From Bacteroides sp. CAG:530 (lineage in GTDB: Bacteria; Bacteroidota; Bacteroidia; Bacteroidales; Bacteroidaceae), in assembly GCA_000434735.1 (NCBI GenBank), contig FR881292.1, positions 1 to 28,709 of the forward strand: 28,709 nucleotides of DNA, given 5' to 3'. Position numbers and translations under genes: made by a program. Positions 6,723-15,077 of this stretch are shown piece after piece (the first letter of the stretch is position 1; every line of letters begins with the position of its first letter). The notes beneath the pieces are model-generated. The model ran no database searches. It had not been told where the DNA came from and worked only from the letters and a program-made list of their open reading frames with translations.

Positions 6723-7589
6723 ATGACAAAACTGTCTATCATACGAAAAATCAAAGCCACAGTATTCGCTCTGGCTATTATAGCATTACCGGCTTTTTCC
6801 CAATCAGAAAAAGAGCTGTATATATATCACACTAACGATACCCACAGCAGAATAGAGCCTTTCGGTAGCGAATATCAGGATACGCTGATGGCGGGTAAAG
6901 CTGGAACTGTGCGCCGAGCTACTTTCATGAAGCAACAGCGCAAGGAACATAAAGACTTGCTGATGCTGGACGCAGGCGACTTTTCACAGGGTACTCCTTA
7001 TTATAATATGTATAAAGGAGAGGTTGAAGTGAAAATGATGAACGCTATTGGCTATGACGCTGCAACCATAGGAAACCATGAGTTTGACTTCGGACTCGAT
7101 AATATGGCTCGTCTGTTCAAGATGGCTAATTTCCCGATAGTATGCTCTAACTATGACGTAACCGGAACGGTACTCGAAGGACTGGTAAAAGACTACATCG
7201 TTCTGAAAAAGGACGGAGTTAAAGTCGGCATCTTCGGACTAGGAGCACAGCTGGAAGGCCTTGTAGCCACACACTGTTACGGCAACGTGAAATTCAAGGA
7301 CCCAGTATCAGAAGCGCAGCGAGTTGCCAACTTCTTACGAAACAACGAGCATTGCGATATCGTTATCTGCCTGTCGCACTTAGGATGCAGAACAGACAGC
7401 CACTACTCTGACATTGAGCTAATAGAAAACACCAACAACATAGATGTAGTGATAGGAGGACATTCGCACACCTACTTCACAGAGCCTAAATTCATCAAGA
7501 ACCTGGATGGCGAGGAAGTACCAATGCAGCAAATGGGAAAGAACGGGGCGTTTGTAGGAAAAATAATCCTGAAACTAACAAAGAATTAA
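6723..7589 (+). CDS. Secreted metallophosphatase (5'-nucleotidase N-terminal domain)
   Basis: A 288-residue calcineurin-like phosphoesterase with a signal peptide (about residues 1-27, ending PAFSQ). It has the dimetal motifs of the 5'-nucleotidase N-terminal domain in order: HTNDTH (36-41), LDAGDFSQG (82-90), GNHEFDFG (117-124), SHLG and GGHSHTYF near the C-terminus. It stops where UshA-type enzymes would continue into the C-terminal domain; that domain is encoded by the gene just upstream. Likely a periplasmic 5'-nucleotidase or 2',3'-cyclic phosphodiesterase; the substrate is not predictable from sequence. It is the second gene of the operon, 12 nt before the GH3 gene. Confidence 0.9.
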   Translation: MTKLSIIRKIKATVFALAIIALPAFSQSEKELYIYHTNDTHSRIEPFGSEYQDTLMAGKAGTVRRATFMKQQRKEHKDLLMLDAGDFSQGTPYYNMYKGEVEVKMMNAIGYDAATIGNHEFDFGLDNMARLFKMANFPIVCSNYDVTGTVLEGLVKDYIVLKKDGVKVGIFGLGAQLEGLVATHCYGNVKFKDPVSEAQRVANFLRNNEHCDIVICLSHLGCRTDSHYSDIELIENTNNIDVVIGGHSHTYFTEPKFIKNLDGEEVPMQQMGKNGAFVGKIILKLTKN

Positions 7590-7601
7590 CAGCTGACAAG
7601 A

Positions 7602-10600
7602 ATGACTTATAACAGAGATATCATAAAGAGGATAAAGCGACTGGCATCTGTATGCTTGTGCCTGCTGGCATCGTTATGCGTGTACTTGCTCGCCTCCTCT
7701 ACTCTATATGCAGCACACCAAGTCAAGGACGGAATATTGAGTCATATAACAGATACGGTGGCGTGCCGTCAATGGGTAGACTCACAATTGAAGCAGATGA
7801 CGCTGAAGCAACGCGTCGGACAATTGTTTATCCATACCGTAGAACCGTCTGTACTTCAACGCAACAAAGACCAGATACAATCTGCCATAAAAGATTATGG
7901 CATAGGAGGACTACTGTTCTCATCGGGTCAGGCTGAGAAACAGGTACAGATAACCAACCTTGCACAGAAATGGAGCCGCATACCGTTGATGATTACTTTC
8001 GATGGCGAATGGGGATTGTCTATGCGCCTCAAGGATATGCCTGTGTTCCCGAAGAACAGGGTATTGGGATGCATAAGCAATGATTCTCTAATTTACAAAT
8101 ACGGCAGAGAAACCGCACGCGAATTAAAGGAGATAGGAGTACAAGTCAACTTCGCTCCTGTTACAGACATCGACAATAATCCGGAGAACCCAGTTATCAA
8201 CGTGCGCTCTTTCGGTAGCAATCCTCAAGAAGTAGGACGAAAGGTGGCAGCTTACGTTAAGGGCCTGCAAGACGGAGGGGTGATGGCTGTATGCAAACAC
8301 TTCCCCGGACACGGAGATACCAACGTAGACTCTCACAAAGCTTTGCCTACACTGAAGTTCAACAAAGAGCGTCTGGATTCTATCGAATTGCCTCCTTTCA
8401 GAAAAGGGATAGAAGCCGGAGTTGCCGGAGTCATGGTAGGACATTTGCACGTGCCGGAGTTGAGCGACCATCCGGCGTCAGTATCACAGAGTATCATATC
8501 GAATACACTGTGCCAGGAATTGCAGTTCGGAGGATTGGTATTTACCGACGCTCTCGAAATGAAAGGCATCGCATCACACTCTGAAAGCGTGTGCGCTGAT
8601 GCTCTGCTGGCAGGAAACGACGTACTGCTGGTACCCAGAAACCTGAAAAAGGCGATGGCTTCTGTAATGCAGGCCATAAAAGACAAACGAATCAGCGAAA
8701 AGTTGATTGAAGATAAATGCCGTAAAGTACTTACCTACAAGTATGCTTTGGGACTAAGCACTACACCTATTATAAATGAGACCGGGATAGCCGAACGCAT
8801 CTGCACACCAGAAGCGGCACTGCTGTCTGAAGAACTTGACCGGGCGGCTGTAACCGTACTGAAAGATTCTGCCGAGATGCTTCCGCTAAACGCTACACTT
8901 TCGGGCAATGTATTGCTGAGTATCTCTCCGTCGCTGTCGCAAGCATATCCATTCTATCACCAGCTTAAAGAGTCGATTCCCGTATCGTGGATACACGCTA
9001 ATCCTGACTCCATCAACTGGATAAGAGAGAGACTGCGCCCAGTGCAGCAAGTCATCATATCAATACATCAGAAAGACTATAGCCAATACTTACCTTTGAT
9101 AAACGAGTTAGCAAAGGATAAACCGGTTGCCATAGTCCACTTTGCCATACAAGCTCCACTGACTAAAGCCGAGTCGGTACTTAACAACGCCTCTGCTATA
9201 GTTTTGGCACACGCTGATACCGAACCGCTACAACGCTATGTGGCAGATGTGATGACCGGAAAAGACAAGGTAGACGGACGCCTATCTGTAGACATAGGCG
9301 GCAGATGGAAAAGCGGAACCGGAATCACCATCGACCCCGATCACCCATACTCTTACACTCCCGAAGACTTCGGCATGAGCTCTAAGACACTGAGTCAGAT
9401 AGACGACATAGCCAAAGAAGGCATACAGGCAAAAGCATATCCCGGATGCCATATCCTGATACTGAAAGAAGGATATCCCATCTATAATAAATGCTTCGGC
9501 ACGTTTACTTACTCATCTCAGCGCGAAATTAAAGAGAACGATATGTTCGACTTGGCTTCTGTTAGCAAGGTAGCAGGAACCCTGCTCGCCGTTATGAAGC
9601 TCTACGATGAAGGACGCTTCGGACTGACCGATAAAATAAGTAAGTACGTAACTTGGCTAAAGAATACCGACAAGAAGAATATCACGATAGAAGAATTGCT
9701 ATTCCACGAATCAGGACTTCCGGCGTATATCAATTTCTATGAAGATGCCATCGACAAGAAAGTGCTGCGTGTAGATCTGATTAAGAAGAAAAGAGATGCC
9801 GCACACCGCATCAAAATAGACGAGAACCAGTTTGTGCCGGTCATCATTCCGCTCAAGAAGGAATTCGTATCGTCGCATCAAGACGCTAAATACAGCATCC
9901 GCCTAACCGACAGTTTGTATCTTAATCCCGCATTCCATCAAGTGATGCGCCAAAAGGTAATTCAAGCTCCCGTAAAAGGACACTCATACCGATACAGCTG
10001 TGTAAACTTCATGCTGCTGAAAGAGATGGTAGAGTCATTATCGGGCAAGAATATGGATGCGTACTTAGACAGCGTATTCTATAAGCCTATGGGACTGACT
10101 CACACCGCCTACAATCCAACGAAGCGTTTCAACAAGAGCGACATCGTACCTACATCTGCACGCGACTATATCCGCAGAATTACTCTGCAAGGAGAAGTAA
10201 ACGACGAAGCTGCCGCTTTATGGGGAGGAGTATCGGGTAACGCCGGACTGTTCTCTACAGCTCACGATCTGAGTACACTATTCCAAATGCTGCTAGACAA
10301 AGGTATGTGTGGCGACCGCCGCTACCTGAGTCGCGCCACTTGCGAATTGTTCCTCAATATGAAATCGAAGAACAGTCGCCGAGGATTAGGATTCGACAAA
10401 CCCGACACCAACCGCCCAGATGCCAGTCCGTGCGCTCCAGAGGCACCCGCCTCAGTATTCGGACATACCGGATTTACTGGAACAGCAGTCTGGGCCGATC
10501 CAGACAACGACTTGCTCTACATATTCTTGAGCAACCGCACCTATCCTACAGCATTCGACCATAAGAATTTGCTTAAAAACAACATACGTCCACGAATACA

Positions 10601-10631
10601 ACAAGTAATGTATCGTGCTTTAAATCAATAA
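7602..10631 (+). CDS. GH3 glycoside hydrolase fused to beta-lactamase-like serine hydrolase
   Basis: A 1009-residue exported two-enzyme fusion. Residues 1-38 are a signal peptide. About 50-385 is a GH3 catalytic domain of the NagZ (beta-N-acetylhexosaminidase) type: KHFPGHGDTNVDSH at 232-245, with the DSH histidine used as acid/base in NagZ enzymes, and VFTDALEM with the likely nucleophile D316. About 400-575 resembles the GH3 C-terminal domain. About 590-1009 is a class C beta-lactamase/PBP4-like serine hydrolase, with S653-V-S-K656, a tyrosine motif at Y798-S-C, and H-T-G at 955-957. The asparagine normal in the Y-x-N motif is Cys here. This fusion is known in Bacteroidetes. A role in peptidoglycan turnover is inferred. 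Last gene of the operon. Confidence 0.9.
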   Translation: MTYNRDIIKRIKRLASVCLCLLASLCVYLLASSTLYAAHQVKDGILSHITDTVACRQWVDSQLKQMTLKQRVGQLFIHTVEPSVLQRNKDQIQSAIKDYGIGGLLFSSGQAEKQVQITNLAQKWSRIPLMITFDGEWGLSMRLKDMPVFPKNRVLGCISNDSLIYKYGRETARELKEIGVQVNFAPVTDIDNNPENPVINVRSFGSNPQEVGRKVAAYVKGLQDGGVMAVCKHFPGHGDTNVDSHKALPTLKFNKERLDSIELPPFRKGIEAGVAGVMVGHLHVPELSDHPASVSQSIISNTLCQELQFGGLVFTDALEMKGIASHSESVCADALLAGNDVLLVPRNLKKAMASVMQAIKDKRISEKLIEDKCRKVLTYKYALGLSTTPIINETGIAERICTPEAALLSEELDRAAVTVLKDSAEMLPLNATLSGNVLLSISPSLSQAYPFYHQLKESIPVSWIHANPDSINWIRERLRPVQQVIISIHQKDYSQYLPLINELAKDKPVAIVHFAIQAPLTKAESVLNNASAIVLAHADTEPLQRYVADVMTGKDKVDGRLSVDIGGRWKSGTGITIDPDHPYSYTPEDFGMSSKTLSQIDDIAKEGIQAKAYPGCHILILKEGYPIYNKCFGTFTYSSQREIKENDMFDLASVSKVAGTLLAVMKLYDEGRFGLTDKISKYVTWLKNTDKKNITIEELLFHESGLPAYINFYEDAIDKKVLRVDLIKKKRDAAHRIKIDENQFVPVIIPLKKEFVSSHQDAKYSIRLTDSLYLNPAFHQVMRQKVIQAPVKGHSYRYSCVNFMLLKEMVESLSGKNMDAYLDSVFYKPMGLTHTAYNPTKRFNKSDIVPTSARDYIRRITLQGEVNDEAAALWGGVSGNAGLFSTAHDLSTLFQMLLDKGMCGDRRYLSRATCELFLNMKSKNSRRGLGFDKPDTNRPDASPCAPEAPASVFGHTGFTGTAVWADPDNDLLYIFLSNRTYPTAFDHKNLLKNNIRPRIQQVMYRALNQ

Positions 10632-10711
10632 GAACGAGTAATAATTATTTAGACAACGTACAAATTGTGGAGATATTGCAATGTAGATGTTACAAAATAA
10701 AGTAAAATACA

Positions 10712-10719
10712 TACCTTTG
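10712..10719 (+). promoter_or_regulatory. Ferredoxin promoter -7 box
   Basis: TACCTTTG, an exact TAnnTTTG match, 42 nt upstream of the ferredoxin ATG; no clear -33 TTG at the usual spacing. Confidence 0.5.
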
Positions 10720-10761
10720 CATCAATCAATTAGTACTAATAATAACTTAACTTTTACAAAC

Positions 10762-10929
10762 ATGGCTTACGTAATTAGTGACGACTGTATCGCTTGCGGT
10801 ACTTGTATCGATGAATGCCCGGTTGGCGCAATCTCAGAAGGTGATAAGTATTCTATCAACCCTGATATGTGTACTGAATGTGGAACTTGCGCAGACGTTT
10901 GTCCGTCTGAAGCTATCCACCTGGGATAA
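10762..10929 (+). CDS. 2[4Fe-4S] ferredoxin
   Basis: A 55-residue bacterial-type ferredoxin, a low-potential electron carrier. Two cluster motifs are complete: CIACGTCIDECP and CTECGTCADVCP, each CxxCxxCxxxCP, arranged with the usual pseudo-twofold symmetry. The open frame extends 25 codons upstream, but the ATG at 10762 (MAYVISDDCIACG) is the standard ferredoxin start, and the upstream part contains the promoter box. Monocistronic, with its own terminator directly after. Partners are not evident in the window. Confidence 0.95.
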   Translation: MAYVISDDCIACGTCIDECPVGAISEGDKYSINPDMCTECGTCADVCPSEAIHLG

Positions 10930-10953
10930 TTCGAAGTCGTTTTTATGACTCAT

Positions 10954-10990
10954 AATAGGCTACCTCAAAAGGGTAGCCTATTTTTTTTAA
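10954..10990 (+). terminator. Rho-independent terminator after the ferredoxin gene
   Basis: An 11-bp perfect stem (AATAGGCTACC at 10954-10964 with 10972-10982), a 7-nt loop and a run of eight or more T. Confidence 0.9.
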
Positions 10991-11000
10991 TCCTCAAACA

Positions 11001-11031
11001 TTGGCAATGTAAATCCGTATTTGTATATTTG
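11001..11031 (+). promoter_or_regulatory. Promoter of cdd
   Basis: TTG at 11001-11003, a 20-nt spacer and TATATTTG at 11024-11031, 30 nt before the cdd ATG. Its position excludes the longer in-frame start upstream. Confidence 0.65.
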
Positions 11032-11061
11032 AGAAACAGAACATATTTATACTACACACAT

Positions 11062-11538
11062 ATGAAAGAAGTAAACGTACCCATCCACATCGTAGCATAC
11101 GAATATGAAGAGTTGAGCGAAGAAGATCGCCAGCTGATAGATACCGCTAAGGCCGCTACTAATCATAGCTATGCTCCTTATTCACGTTTCTCGGTAGGAG
11201 CCGCCGCTTTGCTTGCCAACGGAGTTATAGTGAAAGGAAGTAATCAAGAGAACGCTGCCTATCCATCGGGAACATGTGCCGAACGCACCACATTGTTTTA
11301 CGCCAACTCTGAATATCCAGACCAAGCCGTGAAAGCATTAGCCATAGCCGCACGAAATGAAGAAGATTTTGTAAACGACCCTATCCCACCGTGCGGAGCC
11401 TGCCGTCAAGTGCTGCTCGAAACTGAGCAACGCTTTAAACACCCCATGCGCATTCTGCTGTTCGGAAAGAAACACATCCTTGTAATGGACGGAACCAAGA
11501 ATCTGCTTCCGCTATCGTTCGGCAAAGAGTTTCTTTAA
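11062..11538 (+). CDS. cdd: Cytidine deaminase
   Basis: Zinc enzyme converting cytidine and deoxycytidine to uridine and deoxyuridine in pyrimidine salvage. The 158-residue protein has the catalytic motif TCAERT (C72, E74) and the second zinc motif PCGACRQ (C111, C114), plus YAPYSRFSVGAAAL typical of homotetrameric CDA. The ATG at 11062 was chosen because the frame upstream runs through the ferredoxin terminator and the cdd promoter. Monocistronic, with a strong terminator shared with the convergent lipoprotein gene. Confidence 0.94.
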   Translation: MKEVNVPIHIVAYEYEELSEEDRQLIDTAKAATNHSYAPYSRFSVGAAALLANGVIVKGSNQENAAYPSGTCAERTTLFYANSEYPDQAVKALAIAARNEEDFVNDPIPPCGACRQVLLETEQRFKHPMRILLFGKKHILVMDGTKNLLPLSFGKEFL

Positions 11539-11568
11539 GTTATGATGCCACTTCAGTGAAACATAAAA

Positions 11569-11622
11569 AAAAGCGGTTCGCCTTAACTTTCTCGTTTCAA
11601 GAAAGCCGGGCGAACCGCTTTT
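11569..11622. terminator. Bidirectional terminator between cdd and the NigD-like gene
   Basis: A 14-bp perfect stem (AAAAGCGGTTCGCC at 11569-11582 with 11609-11622) with an inner CTTTCT/AGAAAG stem (11587-11592 with 11600-11605) and A/T runs outside, so it serves both convergent genes. Confidence 0.85.
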
Positions 11623-11645
11623 AAATATAATTGTGTGTTTGTGTA

Positions 11646-12428
11646 TTAATTGTTAGCCTTATTCAGAGAAAACTCTTCAGATACTGTTTCTGCTACAGTA
11701 GGGTTAAGAGTTACAGTAGATGTTTTCTGATAAGCAATCTTAATCTTAGAAACACCCTTACCATCGGTACCTGTCATGTGTTTAAAGTAATCCATATTAA
11801 AGTACATGTATGAACCTACGCGCGAAGTGTACACGTCTTTAATATTCTTATCACCCAAAGACAAGCCATTGATAGTGTGACGAAGATGTACAGTCAGTAC
11901 GCCATCCTTCAAATCTTCTTCCGGATTAGCGTAAACGTAGAAATTGTGCTTGTTGATTTCTGTAGTCTCCAACTTTCCGTTAGCAAGCTGTACATAGTAA
12001 TACATTGCCACTACGCAATAATCATTGGTTGTACCCCAGAACATTACCTTCTGGTCTGTAACAACATCATCAGGAATTTCGCAAGAAACCAACTGATTGC
12101 TTTTTCCATCACCTACGCTGATTTTCTTCAACGGATCACATTTTACGTTAGCCAAAGGAACCTGCTTTGAAGTTGCCGAAATCTCATCAGAGTTATATTC
12201 GCCATAAACCCATGCCAATGCTGAGTTTGTAGTAAGATTCAACTCGTTAGTCGGTACATACTTAACATCACTACCCGGAGTAGTAAAATAAGGTTTACCA
12301 TAAGTCTGGTTCACTTTCATAATACTATATACAGTTCCGGTGCTGCTACCGCTTCCATCCAAGCAAGAAGAGAGTCCCACCATAGAAATCAAGGCCAAAG
12401 CCAAAGCTGCAAATTTCATTCTTTTCAT
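11646..12428 (-). CDS. NigD-like lipoprotein
   Basis: A 260-residue exported lipoprotein: basic N-terminus, hydrophobic segment, then LSSC with the lipidated Cys at about residue 22 followed by LDGSGSS. The rest is predicted beta-rich, with no catalytic motif that I recognise. The LSSCLDG start and a late strand resembling LRHT-NG suggest the NigD-like family of Bacteroidetes surface or periplasmic lipoproteins (N-terminal OB-like domain plus beta-sandwich). The family link is by eye and moderate; function is unknown. Transcribed alone, ending at the shared terminator. Confidence 0.7.
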   Translation of the reverse strand: MKRMKFAALALALISMVGLSSCLDGSGSSTGTVYSIMKVNQTYGKPYFTTPGSDVKYVPTNELNLTTNSALAWVYGEYNSDEISATSKQVPLANVKCDPLKKISVGDGKSNQLVSCEIPDDVVTDQKVMFWGTTNDYCVVAMYYYVQLANGKLETTEINKHNFYVYANPEEDLKDGVLTVHLRHTINGLSLGDKNIKDVYTSRVGSYMYFNMDYFKHMTGTDGKGVSKIKIAYQKTSTVTLNPTVAETVSEEFSLNKANN

Positions 12429-12477
12429 ATTATTAATTTAGTTATGTTATTATCCGAATTAACCGATTTCAAAAGAT

Positions 12478-12518
12478 AAATGCCATCCGCTACAGAATAC
12501 TGCACGCCGCAGGCATTT
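12478..12518. terminator. Terminator-like hairpin between the DUF4375 and NigD-like genes
   Basis: AAATGCC at 12478-12484 pairs with GGCATTT at 12512-12518, with an inner TGCAG/CTGTA stem possible. The longer T-run lies on the plus-strand side although both neighbouring genes are on the minus strand; on the minus strand the exit is only moderately U-rich. Confidence 0.5.
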
Positions 12519-12521
12519 TTT

Positions 12522-13031
12522 TTATTTTATTTCCGCAAATTCTTCAAGATGCTCGTCCACGTAGCGTGCAATCACTTCTGTAACCTCTTCTTCCATATCC
12601 ATGAACTGCTCCTCCAAATCGTCGAAAGCCTCATACTGCTCGTACATGGCCATAAACTCATCATCGGTACAATCCTTTTCCAAATCGGCACGGTTGGCAT
12701 CATATATATTCTTTGCCTCATAAATAAGCTTGGAAAAATCCTTCGCCCCCATCAAGCGGACTGCCTTGGCAAACGGATTCAAGAAGAAATACGGTCCGTA
12801 GCCATTCTGAATGAGCTGAATGAAGCCCCCTTCGTTAATCTCTTCTCTGAAAAAATGATAGCCCAGCAACGTATGCTGCATTCCATTTAGCAGAGGCATA
12901 GTCTCAGCATTAATAACGCCGCCCGTAGCTGCTATGTACGCATCAGTAAAGACTTTCAAGAATTCATCCATTCCAGCCTCCGCACCCTTACGCAAATCGG
13001 CATCGGCAATCACAATTTTCTGTTCACTCAT
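12522..13031 (-). CDS. DUF4375 / DMP19-family protein
   Basis: A 169-residue acidic cytoplasmic protein. The core with GYHFFREEINEGGFIQLIQN, NGYGPYFFLNP and the strongly acidic C-terminal half (EAFDDLEEQFMDMEEE) fits DUF4375, whose Neisseria member DMP19 is a DNA-mimic protein that titrates a repressor. The acidic character seen here agrees with DNA mimicry, but many family members are uncharacterised, so the role is only suggested. No signal peptide. Transcribed alone from a TAnnTTTG promoter. Confidence 0.8.
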   Translation of the reverse strand: MSEQKIVIADADLRKGAEAGMDEFLKVFTDAYIAATGGVINAETMPLLNGMQHTLLGYHFFREEINEGGFIQLIQNGYGPYFFLNPFAKAVRLMGAKDFSKLIYEAKNIYDANRADLEKDCTDDEFMAMYEQYEAFDDLEEQFMDMEEEVTEVIARYVDEHLEEFAEIK

Positions 13032-13077
13032 AAATCATTCATTTAATATTCAGAGACATATAGTCTTACAACGGCCA

Positions 13078-13085
13078 CAAATGTA
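13078..13085 (-). promoter_or_regulatory. DUF4375 gene -7 box
   Basis: Minus strand TACATTTG, an exact TAnnTTTG match 46 nt upstream of the start codon; the -33 box is unclear. Confidence 0.45.
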
Positions 13086-13209
13086 GCTATTTCTTCTGTT
13101 TTACGAAAACAAAAAACTACAATTATACGTAATTGACATGCTGAGTTTGCAAAACAAAAGCTTGTAGTTCAAATTACATTAAAATGTAGAAAAAGATGGC
13201 TCTAAGCAA

Positions 13210-13239
13210 TTGTAGAACTAAATAAATGAACTAACTTTG
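13210..13239 (+). promoter_or_regulatory. Promoter of the NifU-like/GGGtGRT operon
   Basis: TTG at 13210-13212, a 19-nt spacer and TAACTTTG at 13232-13239. It leaves a leader of about 80 nt before the first start codon at 13326. Confidence 0.6.
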
Positions 13240-13325
13240 CGTAGAAATTTATGGAGAATATCCATGGTCTCAATGAGTTTAGGAGATTTTATTTTATTTT
13301 TTTACTCAAATAAAACGTAAAGAAT

Positions 13326-14027
13326 ATGACTTATTCACAGGAAGTAGAACACATGTGTTGTGTCGCTAAAGGACCTAATCACGGTCCGGCTCCTATTCCT
13401 GAAGAAGGAAAATGGATTCAAGCAAAAGAAATCAAAGACATTTCAGGTTTAACACACGGTGTGGGATGGTGTGCTCCTCAGCAGGGTGCATGTAAGCTTA
13501 CACTTAACGTTAAAGAAGGTGTTATCGAAGAATGTTTGGTTGAAACAATCGGTTGCTCTGGTATGACTCACTCTGCAGCTATGGCTTCAGAAATCCTTCC
13601 GGGCAAAACAATCCTCGAAGCTTTGAATACTGACTTGGTTTGCGACGCTATCAACACAGCAATGCGCGAACTGTTCCTGCAGATTGTATACGGACGTACT
13701 CAGTCGGCTTTCTCAGAAGGCGGTCTTATCGTAGGTGCAGGTTTGGAAGACTTGGGTAAGGGTCTTATCAGCCAGATGGGTACTTTGTACGGTACTAAGC
13801 TGAAAGGTACTCGCTACTTGCAGTTGACTGAAGGTTACATCACTAAGATGTTCCTCGACAAGGACGACCAGGTTTGCGGATACGAATTCGTTCACATGGG
13901 CAAGTTCATGGACGCTATCAAGAAAGGTGTTCCTGCAGACGAAGCTTTGAAGAGCGTAACAGGTACTTATGGACGTACTAAACCTGAGCAGGGAGTTGTT
14001 AAATCTATTGACCCACGTAAAGAATAA
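13326..14027 (+). CDS. NifU-like iron-sulfur scaffold-type protein
   Basis: A 233-residue cytoplasmic protein rich in conserved-looking cysteines: C11-C12, C49, C56, C70, C77 and C106. The segment ETIGCSGMTHSAAMASEILPGK (about 73-94) resembles the GC-x-SA-x-MASE motif of the NifU/IscU N-terminal scaffold domain, and C49, C77 and C106 sit in the order expected of scaffold ligands. It is much longer than IscU (about 130 residues), and the C-terminal 100 residues are unrecognised. It is followed after 17 nt by the GGGtGRT gene; the pair recurs together in anaerobes as far as I know, with no established function. Strongly biased codons suggest high expression. Cluster binding is inferred. Confidence 0.75.
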   Translation: MTYSQEVEHMCCVAKGPNHGPAPIPEEGKWIQAKEIKDISGLTHGVGWCAPQQGACKLTLNVKEGVIEECLVETIGCSGMTHSAAMASEILPGKTILEALNTDLVCDAINTAMRELFLQIVYGRTQSAFSEGGLIVGAGLEDLGKGLISQMGTLYGTKLKGTRYLQLTEGYITKMFLDKDDQVCGYEFVHMGKFMDAIKKGVPADEALKSVTGTYGRTKPEQGVVKSIDPRKE

Positions 14028-14028
14028 T

Positions 14029-14035
14029 AAGGAGG
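14029..14035 (+). promoter_or_regulatory. Strong Shine-Dalgarno site of the GGGtGRT gene
   Basis: AAGGAGG 9 nt before the ATG at 14045. Full Shine-Dalgarno matches are rare in Bacteroidetes, where most genes here have AT-rich leaders, so this one stands out. Confidence 0.7.
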
Positions 14036-14044
14036 ACCCATAAT

Positions 14045-15055
14045 ATGATTAGAGAAGTAAAATTTGAAAGTCAGGATCGCCGTATCAAGCAGATTATCGC
14101 TGCCTTGAACGAAAACGGTATCAAAGACATTGAAGAAGCAAACGCTATTTGCGACGCTGCTGGTTTGGATCCTTATAAAACTTGCGAAGATACTCAGATG
14201 ATCTGTTTCGAAAATGCAAAATGGGCTTACGTAGTAGGTACTGCTATTGCATTGAAGAAAGGCTGCAAAAACGCTGCTGACGCTGCTGAAGCTATCGGTT
14301 TGGGTCTTCAGGCATTCTGTATCCCGGGTTCTGTAGCTGACGACCGTAAGGTTGGTATCGGTCACGGTAACTTGGCTGCTCGTTTGCTCCGCGAAGAAAC
14401 TCAGTGCTTCGCATTCTTGGCTGGTCACGAATCATTCGCTGCTGCCGAAGGTGCTATCAAGATTGCTGAAATGGCTAACAAAGTTCGTAAGAACCCGTTG
14501 CGTTGTATCTTGAACGGTTTGGGTAAGGACGCTGCTATGATCATCTCTCGTATCAATGGCTTTACTTACGTACAGACTAAGTTCGATTACTATACTGGCG
14601 ACTTGAACATCGTTAACGAAACTCCGTACTCTGACGGTCCTCGCGCTAAGGTTAAATGCTACGGTGCTGACGACGTTCGCGAAGGTGTAGCTATCATGTG
14701 GCACGAAAACGTAGACGTATCTATCACAGGTAACTCTACTAACCCTACTCGCTTCCAGCATCCGGTAGCAGGTACTTACAAGAAAGAACGTGTATTGGCT
14801 GGTAAGCCTTACTTCTCTGTAGCATCAGGTGGTGGTACAGGTCGTACATTGCACCCAGATAACATGGCTGCAGGTCCTGCTTCTTATGGTATGACAGATA
14901 CTATGGGTCGTATGCACTCTGACGCTCAGTTCGCTGGTTCTTCATCAGTTCCTGCTCACGTAGAAATGATGGGATTCTTGGGTATCGGTAACAACCCGAT
15001 GGTAGGTTGTACAGTAGCTTGTGCTGTAAACGTAGCTTTGGCTTTGAACAAGTAA
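14045..15055 (+). CDS. GGGtGRT family protein
   Basis: A 336-residue soluble protein of the GGGtGRT family, named for the motif seen at residues 262-268 (SGGGTGRTLHPDN). About ten cysteines are spread through it (for example C36, C47, C54, C74, C92, C121, C322, C326), as expected of a metal- or cluster-linked protein of anaerobes, but no catalytic motif is recognised and the function is unknown. It follows the NifU-like gene by 17 nt with a strong Shine-Dalgarno site. Codon choice is extreme (GCT, GGT, CGT, AAC dominate), unlike the flanking genes, which indicates very high expression. A role as partner or client of the NifU-like protein is inferred from the pairing. Confidence 0.88.
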   Translation: MIREVKFESQDRRIKQIIAALNENGIKDIEEANAICDAAGLDPYKTCEDTQMICFENAKWAYVVGTAIALKKGCKNAADAAEAIGLGLQAFCIPGSVADDRKVGIGHGNLAARLLREETQCFAFLAGHESFAAAEGAIKIAEMANKVRKNPLRCILNGLGKDAAMIISRINGFTYVQTKFDYYTGDLNIVNETPYSDGPRAKVKCYGADDVREGVAIMWHENVDVSITGNSTNPTRFQHPVAGTYKKERVLAGKPYFSVASGGGTGRTLHPDNMAAGPASYGMTDTMGRMHSDAQFAGSSSVPAHVEMMGFLGIGNNPMVGCTVACAVNVALALNK

Positions 15056-15077
15056 TTTAGTATATCACTAAATATAT

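Noticed and set aside
5950..7589. Frameshifted single 5'-nucleotidase gene
   Set aside because: The domain order is reversed and each protein has its own signal sequence and start, so these are two true genes.
10687..10761. N-terminal extension of the ferredoxin
   Set aside because: It would place the promoter box inside the coding region, and the standard ferredoxin start is at 10762.
10945..11061. N-terminal extension of cytidine deaminase
   Set aside because: It runs through the ferredoxin terminator and the cdd promoter; the 158-residue form starting at 11062 has the normal family N-terminus.
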